64,000 nucleotides of DNA from Neofusicoccum parvum. Taxonomy: Eukaryota > Ascomycota > Dothideomycetes > Botryosphaeriales > Botryosphaeriaceae. The notes beneath the pieces are model-generated. The model did not search any database and was not told the origin of the DNA. It was given only the letters and a program-made list of their open reading frames with translations. The position numbers and the translations under genes were made by a program. The stretch lies in the NCBI GenBank assembly GCA_020912385.1, contig CP087207.1:3596001-3660000 (forward strand). The letters run 5' to 3'. Of the stretch, positions 1 to 11,735 are shown piece after piece (the stretch's first letter is position 1; the number at the start of each line of letters is the position of its first letter).

Positions 1-1235
1 CCTTTCCGGTGTCTATTTATTCCAAAAGCGGCATCGTTTTCTATGTTGCTCGACGCTGTTTGCGCACTATCTGCACTTCATATGTCCAAATTGAATCAGT
101 CAGCGCCAACGACGGCTATCAAGCTCTATTGCCGGACATTGAGAGGACTACGAGCCGCGCTAGCCGAGTTTCCTAACATGGACAAGACCCTTTTCGAGCC
201 GGCCATTCTGACTATCATATGCTTGTGTCTCTACGAGTGCGTTAATGGGACGTCCAGAATCGCCGTGAGACATTTCAAAGGTCTCGAGAAGCTCCTAGCG
301 CTTGGGCCTACCCCATTGCTTCCCGAAGATACCACACATATAGTAAATGGCTGGCAAGAAGCACTTCCTGACGTTGATTATTTTTTTCTTTTTTTTTTTT
401 TAAAAAAAGAAAAGCAGCAAAACTGACACACCATAGCCTTTCCTACACTGCGCAAGTCTCTCGACTTACACGTTTGGAACGACCTGTCGAAATGCAATTA
501 TCTCCGATTCAACATGACCGACCTTTGGATGAATTCAACCGCCTCTTGGGCTTCACCGGTGAGCCCATCAGCATCTGCGCTCGCATCTCCGAAATCCCCT
601 CCATCCGAGACGCCACCGCTCTTGCCACCGAAGTCCAACAAATGTCAGTGCCCCCACCGCCCGAGACGCGGGAGACGTCAGCAAGATAACCCCGCTCGAA
701 CAGCATCCTCGCTCTCGACCGCTGCGAGCCCCACCGAGCGGTCGCGCGCCGCACTTTCCCCAGCGGCACCGACCCCCGCGCCGTCTTCGCGCTCGAGAAC
801 ACGGCCGCCGTCTACCGCTCCGCCGCCTTCCTGTACCTCCACTCCGTGCTCCGCCGCATGCACGTTCGCGGCAGCGTGGCGCCGCGGCTGCACGGCGCGC
901 TCGTCGCCGCCGTCCCGGTCGAAAAGGCCGGCGCCCTGGCGCGCTGCGTGGCGCTGGTGGAGCGCTGTGGGGTGGAGCAGCCGCGGAGCGAGCTGAATGC
1001 GCTGATCTTTCCGTTGTTCTTGATCGGGTGCGAGCGGGAGACGGGGGCGCAGGAGGCGCTGGTGCTGCGCGTGTTGACGCGGATGGAGAGGAAGTCGGGG
1101 TTTGGCAATGTGTCGGAGGCAAAGCGGATTTTGAGGCATGTGTGGGATTGTAGTCCGGTAGGGAGTGAGGACGCGGAGAGGTTGCATTGGTTGGATATAG
1201 TGGCGGAGTTTGACGGCGAGGTGGCCATCATGTGA
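1..1235 (+). CDS. Fungal transcription factor, C-terminal part only (left edge)
   Basis: The 5' part, with any DNA-binding domain, lies outside the window. Coding pieces can be read at about 43-372, 437-680 and 720-1235. The first begins with a helix of the LDAVCALSALH type, the second holds LLGFTGEPISICARI, and the third holds VYRSAAFLYLHSVL. This order is typical of the fungal-specific transcription factor domain (Fungal_trans_2/DUF3468 type). The first two pieces are separated by a T/A homopolymer tract (381-413) that probably lies in an intron ending at the AG near 436. The second and third share a frame but are split by a TAA near 687, and I found no intron of sensible size that removes it. 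The end at 1235 is a clear stop. Family call fairly sure; exon structure not. Confidence 0.6.
381..413. repeat. Poly-T/poly-A inverted tract
   Basis: A run of T interrupted by one C is followed directly by a run of A interrupted by one G. The two arms are nearly reverse complements, so the tract could form an A/T hairpin. It falls where an intron of the left-edge transcription factor gene is expected. Confidence 0.7.
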
Positions 1236-1285
1236 GGGAAGTGTCTTTTTTTGAAATACTGCATGTGCTCTAAAAAGCGTAACTG

Positions 1286-3355
1286 TTAACGAAACTCGAG
1301 ATTTTCAATGTAGTCCCCATTCAGGTTCTTCATCAGCTCTCCTTCCATGACTCCAAGGATGAGACACTCCCCAATGAACTCATAGTATTCTCCCTTGTTT
1401 CGAATAGCCATCGGAGTCTTTGCGCCGAACAAAATGCAGATCTCGTCCCTTTTCTCAGCACGGAGAGGTGCAAGACCGATGTAACCACTCCTCGAGAGGA
1501 AAAACTTCCGAGTGAACCCACTCGCATCTCGATAAGCGCTGGAACTCGTAAGACCTGACAAGTCAAACTTTGAACCCGACATCTTCTTGCCGACACGTGC
1601 CAAAAGCCTGTCGTGCGTGTGCTTCTTTGCAGGTTCGTAGGGAGCACCGTCCACATACGGGGCCATAACAAGATCCGCCAACTCGTTCACCGCATCCTGA
1701 TACGAAACGTTGCTTCCCGGATACGCTCGATCTTTAACGCCCGCCAGCATCCCGTTGACCATATCCCCATTGTGCGGCAAGACCTCCACATCCACGATCT
1801 CCAGCCGCCTGAAGCGCACCCCGCACGCCCGCAGGATCGGCTTCTCGCGGTGGCCGGCGTCGACGAACGAGATGGACGCGGCGGCCCGCGACTTGCCGGC
1901 GGCGGCGAAGCTCCAGCCGCCGTTGTGGTGCGGCGCCGCGCAGAGCTTCCCGGCGCGGTGCTGCGCGCTCCAGTCCGGCAGCCACGACGGCCAGTCCGCG
2001 CCGCGGTGCCGCTCCTGCACGTGCTGCAGGAACACCAGCTGGTTGCCGCCGCGCTCGCTCATCGACGCCAGCCAGTACTGCGCCACCTCGACGCACACGT
2101 CCTCGTCGGACTTGGTTGCGTAGTCGATCTTGGGGTAGTGGCGCCGCTCGCGGACCGAGGTTGCGCGGTCGTGTGTGACGAGCTCGCCGCTGGAGCCTTC
2201 CCGTGAGCGGAACTCTTGGTCGACGTTGAGGAGGCTGAAGACCTTGTCGCGTGGCTCGGTGGACTTCATGTGCCTGGTCGTGGGCAGGAGGTGGCGCAGC
2301 AGAGGCCTCATCAGGGTTTGTCTTGAGAATGCTTGATCTGGATTCTCAATGGCGGAAAGTGCATCGTCCATCTTCTGCACAAGGTTGAAGACTTGAAAGT
2401 GCAGTCGGTGAGGTCCAATTGGTTGTGCAGGAAAGAGGTCTTGTATGGGCTTGGAGATGGCGGGATGATGATCTGGCGTCTGTTTCATGAATCTCGCCCA
2501 CCTTTGTTTCAGCCACCTCTGTTCGGTAGAGGGAAGCGACTGAATGTCCCGTGAGTCCCTCAAGGTCTTGCAGGCATTGGAGAATGTCGTCCATGGTAGT
2601 ACGAAAGACCCTTGTTGGATGATCTTCTGCTTTGAAGCAACGCTTTCCTGGAAGATCCATGCTCTTTCAAACCAGTCCTCCTCGGTTATCAGCTGGAGAA
2701 ATGCGGCAAGGTTGTTTTGATGCCATAACGGGAAGTCCCTTTCGTTGCAGTCTCGGATGCGAGGATATTGGGTGGAAGCAAATTCTTGACACCAGAAAGC
2801 GTGGAATGCTGTATTTCGTGATAAGGACTTCTCTTGTGGTTCGATAGAAAGACTGCTTGTGGTCCCAAAGAATTCTGACACTTCCAGCATGTAATAGAAC
2901 GCGTGCCGATTTGGCCTTGCGCCCAGCCAAACGACAGAATATTCAGCCTTGCTGTAAATTGCATACATCTGCCGGACCTGGGTCTTCAGCTCTTCACGAT
3001 CTGATTGCTGGATACAAACAGCATCAACCCAGAGATATCGGGGTTTCTCAGCATCTCGTAGTTGCAAGAGAGCCTCGAAGAGGTTTTTCGTAATATCCAG
3101 GTGATCGGATGACTCCGGAGGCAGACGGGTCTCGTCAACCCTCATCGGGCTCAAATAAAGCCGGTGGAGTTTCCTCTTGTCTTCGCCCCAAGCGTACGAG
3201 AGTGCTTGATAGCGATATCTTGGTGCTTCATGGATGGACACGGAGATCAAAGATGCGTGTAGTTCTTGTCGGCCGCCCCCAGGGTGAAGGATGAGAAGTC
3301 GTATGTACGACGGCTTGAGTGGCTCGTACTCGAATGGTCTCGTGACTTGGTCCAT
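1286..3355 (-). CDS. HET-domain (heterokaryon incompatibility) protein
   Basis: A single open frame of 689 aa without introns. The HET domain occupies roughly residues 40-230: YQALSYAWGED near residue 50, then RYLWVDAVCIQQ near residue 105, MYAIYSKAEYSVVWLG, and WFERAWIFQE near residue 230. These are the classic HET blocks. The rest (about 300-689) is the variable C-terminal half, ending with a short C-terminal block (CILFGAKTP, then GECLILGVMEGE) that is also seen in the second HET protein at 49.1-51.0 kb. HET proteins act in allorecognition and programmed cell death when non-self partners meet. No NACHT, TIR or repeat domain is visible. The N-terminus follows an ATG at 3355 with no competing upstream start. 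Confidence 0.93.
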   Translation of the reverse strand: MDQVTRPFEYEPLKPSYIRLLILHPGGGRQELHASLISVSIHEAPRYRYQALSYAWGEDKRKLHRLYLSPMRVDETRLPPESSDHLDITKNLFEALLQLRDAEKPRYLWVDAVCIQQSDREELKTQVRQMYAIYSKAEYSVVWLGARPNRHAFYYMLEVSEFFGTTSSLSIEPQEKSLSRNTAFHAFWCQEFASTQYPRIRDCNERDFPLWHQNNLAAFLQLITEEDWFERAWIFQESVASKQKIIQQGSFVLPWTTFSNACKTLRDSRDIQSLPSTEQRWLKQRWARFMKQTPDHHPAISKPIQDLFPAQPIGPHRLHFQVFNLVQKMDDALSAIENPDQAFSRQTLMRPLLRHLLPTTRHMKSTEPRDKVFSLLNVDQEFRSREGSSGELVTHDRATSVRERRHYPKIDYATKSDEDVCVEVAQYWLASMSERGGNQLVFLQHVQERHRGADWPSWLPDWSAQHRAGKLCAAPHHNGGWSFAAAGKSRAAASISFVDAGHREKPILRACGVRFRRLEIVDVEVLPHNGDMVNGMLAGVKDRAYPGSNVSYQDAVNELADLVMAPYVDGAPYEPAKKHTHDRLLARVGKKMSGSKFDLSGLTSSSAYRDASGFTRKFFLSRSGYIGLAPLRAEKRDEICILFGAKTPMAIRNKGEYYEFIGECLILGVMEGELMKNLNGDYIENLEFR

Positions 3356-6300
3356 CTTGATGTTGTCATGGAATCAAGATAGGGTTTCCATAAGCCTTGG
3401 AGATGAAGGAGAATGAGGAGAGATGATCGCTGCTGCAACTGACACGTTTAGGCTGAATGCCAAGAGTCTAACTTTCTACAATGCTCACCTCACCCGTAAG
3501 CAAGCCCAGTGTCTTGGCATCAAATCATCGATTACCTGCAAGCCACCACAGTTCTAGACAAGTAAATAGAATGAGCAGACCAAGAGAACATAAGGTTTCT
3601 TTCCTCGAGTTACGTTGGACGAGAGTCGAATACTCAATCATCACGATGTGGAGATAGCCGAAGCCGGAAGTGGAGAACGAATACGAGAACGGCCTGGAAA
3701 GTATCGAAGCATTCATCTAGATAGAGTGTGTAATGAAATGATTACCGAAACCATCTGTATGAATTCTTCGACTACCCGCACGGGTGATTGTTGCAATACT
3801 CAGCAAACTGAACATGCATAGCACGACGAGATGGTCCCCAGTCTTGGCAACAGCCCCGACCATAAGCAGCTTCGCCGAGCTCTTGGCCTTCCCAATGGTC
3901 CGAAAATAGCCTCCTATCCGCGTGCAAGGCTTCTTAGTTAATATCATAAGCCTTGACGTGGACCCGGTTGGACTCCCAAATGCGCGCCTTGAGTTCATTC
4001 GTATTCGGCCTTATCGCATCCGAGACAGGGCACGAAGTGAGAACTTGACAAAGGCAATGGCCGAATAATGAGATTTGATATTCTCCAGCACTGGGATCTT
4101 ACGAAGGCAGCGCTTCCTTCCAACCTGTTGATCATCTTCTGCGATAGGTAATTGGACGGCGGCCTTGGAACGAACCAAGAACCTCTCCGTAGATACTTGG
4201 CAGTCGAAGAGGAAATTCCGGAACTCTGGGCTCTACTACCTGAGCCATGTTGCGTTGGTCTCATCTAAGCGCATGGCCTATCGACAGCGAGAAAGCGCGG
4301 GCTCTCAACAAATGCATTGGCCTGACCTATGTTGTTGCGCGCAGGACGTTGCGGAGCCGGAGCTGCGGAGAAATCAGAGACGAAGCAAGGCTGAGGGATT
4401 TTGAGGTGAGTGGTCGGTGCTCGTGAGCAAAGGAGCAGCGATAGGGATTCGGCGGAGCCAGGGCGCGTGCCAGAGTTCATCGATAAGGGAGCGCGTGGTG
4501 AGGCTTACACATGTTCGCAGTGCAGTCGACCATTGCCGCTTTTTCTCGCATGGCGTGGAGGATTAGCAGCAGATGATTCATGAGAAATGTCGTCCCTAAA
4601 CCTCGTCGCTAGCGGCAAGATCAGGTGGGTTGGTCGAGGTGGCGTAGCTGATCCACGGGAGCGTCGACCGGCAGCGGCAGCGGCGGGTGGGATCAAGGCC
4701 GGGACTGCGCGGCCTCAGGCGGCAGGGCGTCTGCGTTGTGGCGGCGGCAATTGGACGTTAGATTCGATAAGTGCCACCTCAGCTGCAATGCCCTTGCTTG
4801 TCGGCGCGGCAGGACGCGATGGAACCGGGCCGGCATGATGGCGAAGTGGACGTGGAACACGATGGCATTTGGCGCGAGCTGACTGACCCGTCGCGGCGGC
4901 ATGCCAAGGGCTTCTTCACGTTCCACCGCGCTACCCCGCCCGTGAGCAGTGTGTCAGCCTGTCAGAACCTCGATCAGCTGCAAGACATTGAAAAGAGACC
5001 AGGTGCCTGGGTTGGCCGCCGTCAACACAAAAGTACTGAGTACTTCGCGCGTCGCCAGGTAGGCTTGCGGCAGCGGCAGCCCGGGGCAGGGCTCAGGCCA
5101 CAACACGCCGGGCTGTGCTCTGACCCCGCGGGGCGGTGGGCCGATGGCCTCTGCGGCCTTCCTTCTCCTCTCGGCCACATAGCGGCCTCCGCCGTCCCAC
5201 GGTCCATCTCCACTTCCAACATCCATCGTCTTCCCTTCTGCGAGGACCTGCAGCGCCCGCCGTCCTCAGCACCTCGGTCGATATTAGTGCTGACGTGTCG
5301 CTTGCGCAGACCCCTCACGCCTTGCCGCTGCATGTTGCAGTGATGCGCACTCGACCGAATGCACGCAGCGCCAGCAGGACCTCGATGCAGGTCAAGCTAT
5401 GGGGCGGCCCTGATCCTCCTGCGAATGGCGGACACGGCGCGCGCCTTGCAGAGCTCTGGGCCCAGCCAGCAAACGTCACAGCACATCGGGACTTTGAGCG
5501 ACTTCGCCCCCGACACACGTCGTGGCTGTGCTCCCCGCATAGCGGCGTCGCGACGGTGATCTTTAATATATTCCTGCATGCTGGCGCCATTCCCGGCCAT
5601 GTCACCCTCCGAGACCGCTCGACTCCACACATCTCCTGGGGCCTTTGTTCCGTGTCTCACTCAGTAAAGCCCCGATGAGACAACGAAAACAGCCGGCGAG
5701 CCACGCGGTATAGCCTTCTCGCGAAAGCTTCCTCCCAGCCTGGTCAGGGGACCTGGCATCGGGACGGCTCGGTCGGCTCGTCCGCCACAGACGTGCTCGT
5801 ACTCCCACACGTCGGGCCCTGCATGAGGAACCAGAAACCGGCAGCCAGAGCGCATCATTCCACTTCTCCGCGCGGTCGTCCAAGAACGGCATACACACAG
5901 CAGCATCCTGCGTCGTTGACATTGGCTCGCGGCGTGGGCTAATGATAGAAACGGCGTCTATTCTGTGCCACGGCGCCCTCGCTGTCTGAAACTCGGCAAG
6001 CCGGCCGCGTTTCGCCCAGATGAAGGCGCTATTGGCGAGAGGCGTCGCACTGATGGGTGCGAGCCGCACGGGATCTGCAACCTTAAATCCAAGGCGCCGC
6101 CTCGCGGACGGCGGTGGAAATTGGTCACAATCCGCGGCTCCCGGCGGGAGCGTTGTCCCATGTTCCGCGCGCCAATACGTCAATGCACACGCTGGGCACC
6201 ACCGATGGCTGTCCCCGTCGCAGCTGACAGGAGACCGCAGGAGCGCATGAAGAACGGGCGATTCCCGACAGTCGTCCACCAGATCCGCTCCTGTGATCAC

Positions 6301-7563
6301 AGTGCCTGGCGTCTCGGAAAAGAAATATGGGTCATCCAGAATCTCGCAGCCGGCATGAGGCTGAGACTCGCAGCGGCTCTCGAGGTTGCGTCAGGCTGGA
6401 GCCCTGAGGTCGCGTCTTGTCACCCCATGCAGCGCCAACGCGCATCCCCTTTTCTCTGCCTTATCACGTTTGTGGCTCCCACGTTTGGCCTGCCCGCCGC
6501 CAAAACCGGTCGGTGGAGCTCGTATCGGTGCCGCGTTCGTGCATTAATGCTTACCGGGACAAGGCGTCTGATATGGCGCCGGGCGTAAGCTCTGGGAAGG
6601 ATGAAAGCTCATCATGCATGTTGAGGAGCAGTTGGGAAAGGATGCGCGCGCAAGCGGGCCGGGCTGACATGGCTTCCCTCTCAGGGATGGCCAATGGTGG
6701 AGAAGCCGATCTGCCGATTGGACTGGCAAGCGAGCTGCGCCCAACGCGGCGGTATCTTCCTTGTTTCTTCTGGCGTGAACTCTCCAGCATCAGTCACCGC
6801 CACGTGCAGTCTTGCTGTACAACCTCTCTGTCAGCGGAGCTTCTTTCGCCCCCTCCGCCAATTGGTACGGCCGGCTGCCTCGAAATCCTCCGGTTGGCGC
6901 GCTTGCTACGCGGCCGCCCGGGGGGCATGCAGCTCTCCTGACTGCGTTACTGCCCCGTCCTTGCAGTGCTGCATCAGCGCGCTGGTCGAAGCTGGTTTCT
7001 TCCTCCGCGGCCTTGGGGTCAGAAAAAGGAAGAACTGCCACGCCGGCTGCAGCCCGAGGGCGCCGGCGCCGTTGCCCGCTGCGCTGTTTCTTTTCACTGG
7101 CCTGCTGAGCACGCGGTTTAGAATCACGTAACCGTGGATGGGTGTCTCGCAGTGGATCAGCTGTGGGAAGAAAACCAATTCGGGATCTCCGATTGCGAGC
7201 CGCGCGGGAAGCTAACCGGACGGTGCGGTGACCAGGTTGAGGTTTCACCCTCATCGAATACGCGGGACCCATGCACGAGGCCCCAACTTTAATAAAGCCA
7301 TTGCCCAGATCCAAGCCCTATTGCTAATTCCAGAAGGTTGAGCGCGGGGCGTGAACTCAATTGTGATAGCATCCAGTGGCGCTGTCAGATCATTGCCATC
7401 AGCACGTAGGGCCCGATGCACCCCTCTCGGACGCTCCCTTTTCTTTTATAAAAGCTGCCCTCAGCCTCGCCCGCGTCAATACCTGCTCAAACGGACTCAG
7501 GCAAAGGTAAGTTTGGTAAGTAGAGGCTCGTGCTTCACCGTCCTCCACGGGAAAACCTCCGCA
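3356..7563. other. Long gene-poor, GC-rich intergenic region
   Basis: About 4.2 kb without a convincing gene. All six frames hold only short open stretches rich in R, P, A and S, with no recognisable motif and no chain of splice sites. The right end holds the promoter of the oxidase gene at 7564. The left 1 kb is less GC-rich than the rest. It may be a large regulatory region, decayed sequence, or contain non-coding transcripts that cannot be seen here. Confidence 0.6.
7447..7454 (+). promoter_or_regulatory. TATA box of the multicopper oxidase gene
   Basis: The sequence TATAAAAG sits 110 bases before the ATG at 7564, at a normal distance for a fungal core promoter with a short leader. Confidence 0.6.
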
Positions 7564-9568
7564 ATGACTCGCCTCTCCCTTGTGCTCAGCCTTGCCGCCA
7601 CGGCCCTGGCCAAAACGGTCACCGTCGACTGGGACGTCGGCTGGGTATCTGCAGCTCCGGATGGATACACACGGCCTGTCATCGGCATCAACGGGCAGTG
7701 GCCGCTCCCCATCCTGGAGGCCGACGTCAACGACATCATCATCGCGAACGTGCACAACTCTCTTGGCAACGAGACGACGAGCATCCACTGGCATGGCATG
7801 TGGCAGACCGGCACACCGCACATGGATGGCGGCGCCCAGATTTCCCAGTGCGCAATCCCGCCCGGGGGCTCCTTCACGTACGAATTCAAGGCATACCCGG
7901 CCGGCACCTTCTGGTACCACTCGCACGACATGGGCCAGTATCCCGACGGCCTGCGCGCGCCCATGATCATCCACGACCCAGACTCTGATGCGGAAAAGAG
8001 CTGCGATGACGAAGTCGTGCTTACCGTCTCGGACTGGTACCACGACGAAATGCCGCCGCTCATCAACAGCTACTTGACCACTCCCAACTACAACGGCGCC
8101 ATGCCGAATCCGAACTCGAGCTTGATCAACGACCAGCAATCGACGACGATCGACATCCGGCCCGGCGAGAAGAAATACGTCCGCATCATCAACATGTCGG
8201 CGCTCGCAACGTTCTGGCTGCAGATTGGTGAGTTCCGCTTTCACGACACTGATGCATACGTGAGACTGACATTTTTAGATCAACACAACTTGACTGTCGT
8301 TGCAATTGACAGTGTCGACGGTTCGTAACCCTGACCTTGCTGCTTATCCTGCGCCAAGACGCACGTCGGCAGACGAGCCGTGGTTGCAGGTTACCACGGG
8401 TTACAAGATTTTAGTGCTGACAAGGCGGCTACAGTCGAACCCCAGAGTTGGGAGGCGCTCGAGATAGTTCCCGGACAGCGGTACGACGTCATCATCCAAG
8501 GCCTCGAGAACCCCGACAGGAACTATGCATTCATCAACAAGATGGCTGTTCTCGGCCTGCAGAACAACAACATCCTCAGTTACGACTCATCATTCCCCAA
8601 TCCGGAGCCGCTGAGCATTACCACCTTCAACCTTGGCAGTGACTTCAACTTGGTCCCTGATGATGAGGAGCCGCTGCTGGAGCCCGTGGACAAGACCTTC
8701 ACGATGGAGGTGAACAACCTCAACATCGACGGTGTAGGCTACCGGTAAGACGAATCCATCCAAGCTGGCCTGACTCAAAGATTGCTCACTCCAAGCTACA
8801 GCATCACTCAAGGGCCGTATCCATACATCTCTCAGCGCACTCCGTCGCTGTACACGGCCCTGACCACCGGCTTCAACGCCACGGACCCCGAGATCTACGG
8901 ACAGGTGAACCCGTACGTCGTGGACGAGGGCGACATCGTCCAGCTCGTGGTCAACAGCAACGACCTGGTCACCGCTAACAACTCCGGCCGTGGCCACCCC
9001 ATGCACTTGCACGGCCACATCTTCCAAGTTGCTGGCCAGTTCGCCACGCGCTGGGATGGCGACACCTCCACCTTCCCAGAGGTGCCCGTGAAGCGCGACA
9101 CCACCGTCCTGTTTGCCGGTGGCAGCCTGGTCCTCCGTTTCAAAGCCGACAACCCCGGCGTCTGGATGTGTAAGACACAATCCCGCAGTTCCTGATACTT
9201 TCATCTCATGCTGACATGTGACCACAGTCCATTGCCACATCGAATGGCACCTCGACGCCGGCATGGCCGCAACCATCGTCGAAGCGCCGATCCAGATCCA
9301 GCGCCTCGGGATCGACATTCCCCAGCAGCATCTGGAGGCGTGTCGGGCGCTGAACCTGACCACCCAGGGCAACTGCGCCGGTAACACCCAGAACCTGGAC
9401 GACACAGACTCTTGCCATGTCTACGATACCGATCCTTGGGGGTGAGTCTATTCCGTTAGCCTTTTTGGTGTCAATGTCAAATGCTAATGATATCGATCCT
9501 GCAGTGCGCTCATCACCGACAATGGCGGCGGCAACGGCACGTCGAATGGCACTGGCGTCGGGTTTTAG
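7564..9568 (+). CDS. Secreted laccase/Fet3-type multicopper oxidase
   Basis: Six exons (7564-8227, 8279-8320, 8435-8744, 8802-9169, 9228-9441, 9505-9568) encode 553 aa. The introns have good GT-AG ends, and the second has a CTGAC branch site. Residues 1-15 form a signal peptide. All four copper motifs are present: SIHWHGM, WYHSHD, HPMHLHGH and HCHIEWH. They bind one type 1, one type 2 and two type 3 coppers and couple oxidation of a substrate to reduction of O2. The overall layout resembles the Fet3 ferroxidase branch, but there is no C-terminal membrane anchor. The residue ten positions after the type 1 cysteine is Met (HLDAGM). The segment that holds the iron-binding Glu in Fet3p reads NYNGAMPNP, without an acid. 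A phenol oxidase is therefore as likely as a ferroxidase. The C-terminus is Gly/Asn/Thr-rich. Confidence 0.93.
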
Positions 9569-10412
9569 ACTCTGTACATCATTTAATTTCTAATCTTAAT
9601 TAGCTGTATACAGTCAGAAATACTTGTATACATGCAGAATGTTTCTATATTTGCAGAAAATCCATTGGGCTTTGTACAAAGGTTATGCGTTGATTGGAAC
9701 ATGTGTAGCAGTATCACGGCTTGAACATCTCCCCGTGTAATCAGGTAACGATGGACGCAGCCAACAGCATCGGAAAAAACCCACCGCTTTTAAGCCTCGG
9801 TCAACATGCCTCTCCTACGGCCGAAAATCGACAGTGATTCCGAAATCCGGCTGAATAATAAACTACGCGTTCCTGAAAGTAAGCAGGCTTTACTTTTCGC
9901 ATTTTATGCTTACACCTCAAAGCTATAAGTGCAGTTCGGCGTTTCATATTACTCCGTGTGCATCACCACCGGAATCTGACGGCAAGTACATCCGTACCGC
10001 ATAGAGAATAACTGTGCTGGAGCTAAAGTATTTTAATACTGGCAGCAACGATGATGTCATCAAATCTCTCGCAACACTCAGTCATTACTATTGTGGCACG
10101 CAATCTCAATGAGTTTCTCATACAGACGAGTGCTTTAAATTCACATAGCTAATGTTATGTTTAGGTTCCAAGTTTCGTTAGCGCTAGCCGTCGGCTACAG
10201 CACCCTCTGTACTAGTCTCAAGCAAATTTGATTTTCTGTCTGGACGTCGTGATCCAAAGAAGAACACCGGATTTACATGAAATAAGTCCCCATCCACCTT
10301 CCAGGCTACCCACCGTCGTCGTCAGAAGTCCGTAAAAGAAGCGAAGCCACCCCCGTCGTCACCTTCAACCACCCCTTCCCCCAAGCCATCCCACCCCACA
10401 GCATCGAGGCGT
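9569..10412. other. Convergent intergenic region
   Basis: An AT-rich stretch between the 3' ends of the oxidase and protease genes. It probably holds both terminators. No open frame of note. Confidence 0.6.
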
Positions 10413-11735
10413 TTAGCAGCCAGCGTACAGAGCTACAATCAATCAGCATCCTCAATCCACAAGACAGATGGGCATCCACAAACTCACCCTGGGCGAACAG
10501 CGTGTAGGTGTCGGCGTGGCGCAGGTTCTGGGCGGCGGTCAGGGCGCGCACGGCGGCGTAGCCGTACGCGCCGTTCTGGTCGGTGGTGCCGGCGATCTGG
10601 CTCAGGTGCGTCATCTCGTGCAGCGTGGTGGTGGCCTGGTCCTGCGCGTGGCAGGTGCGCGACAGCGCCGACAGCGCCGAGAAGTACAGCGGGCAGTTGA
10701 CCATGTAGCTCTGCGACGGCAGCGTGTACGCCAGCACCCCCGAGCTGCACGCCCCGTACACGTCCGTGCAGTAGTAGTCCGACACGCCCGACGTCGTGCT
10801 GCCGCACTCGGACGCCACGCGCCCGAAGACCGCGGAGACGGTCGAGCGGGTTGAGGTGGTGGCCGACTTGAAGTACTCGGTCATCTTGGCCGCGGGGCCA
10901 GAGGCCGCGGCGGACGAGGCGGTCAGCGCGAGGCTGCGGCAGTTGGAGACGGCGTTGACGGTCGCGGTGCGGCGCGTGCCGGTGCAGTCGGACGAGACGG
11001 CCGTGCGCTTGCTCATGAAGCGCTGGCGCACCTGCTGCGCGGCCGCGCCGTCGACGGTCGTCGAGAGCTTGTTGGTGACGTACGGCACCGCGCCCGCGAT
11101 GTCGAGCGAGTCGGCCTCGGCGTACGGGAACGCGCCCTCGGACAGGATGTCGAAGGCGCCGCCCGTGCCCAGGTCGTGCACCTCGGCCACGTCGAACGTC
11201 ACCTCGACCGTCGAGCCGGCTGGGATCGATTCGAAGGACTCCTCGGTCAGGTTCGACGTGATGACTCGGAGGCGGATGCCGTCGAAGTTGACGCGGGATT
11301 CTGGGCGTGTCAGTGAGTGGTTGCGGTCGATGTACGTGGTCGTTTTGTGGAGTATTGCAGCAAGAACATGCTCTTTACACACGAGCAGCTGAATCAATCG
11401 TCCCGAGGTGAATACGCAGTGTAATGAATGCCAAATGATTCAACTGCCCATGAAGGCAGACATGTGTTGCGGTACTTGACCTCGTCGTGGGGGATGCAGG
11501 TCGACTTACCAGCAGAGTTGATCTCAACCTTCTCAACAGCGGTCTTGTCGAGAAGAGTGCCCGTCTTGTAGAGCTTGAGAGCGGAAGCTCCAGTGTTGGT
11601 GACGGTGGCCTTGACCTCGGTGTTGCCAACCATCTCAAGCTTGACGTCAAGAGGAGACTCGCGCTTGTTGAGGTTGAGAGCCGTAGCATTAGCCAGAGCG
11701 GCCAAAGCGAGAGCGATGCTGGCGGAGAACTTCAT
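10413..11735 (-). CDS. Deuterolysin (neutral protease 2), M35 metalloprotease
   Basis: Three exons (11735-11510, 11300-10488, 10432-10413) encode 352 aa, the usual size of the family. Residues 1-18 are a signal peptide. A propeptide of about 150 aa follows, with the VTNTG...L..GTLLD block near residue 50. The mature enzyme has the zinc site HEMTH and, downstream, the GTTDQNGAYGY segment that supplies the aspartate ligand (aspzincin type). The last 20-base exon is easily missed; it replaces a read-through tail with ALYAGC, matching the AxYxGC end seen across the family. Several cysteines fit the known disulphides. It is a secreted endopeptidase active on basic proteins. The first intron is 209 bp, long for this locus. 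Confidence 0.94.

Noticed and set aside
5602..6300. 232-codon open frame on the minus strand in the big gap
   Set aside because: No domain, signal peptide or splice partners, and the overlapping frames are just as open.
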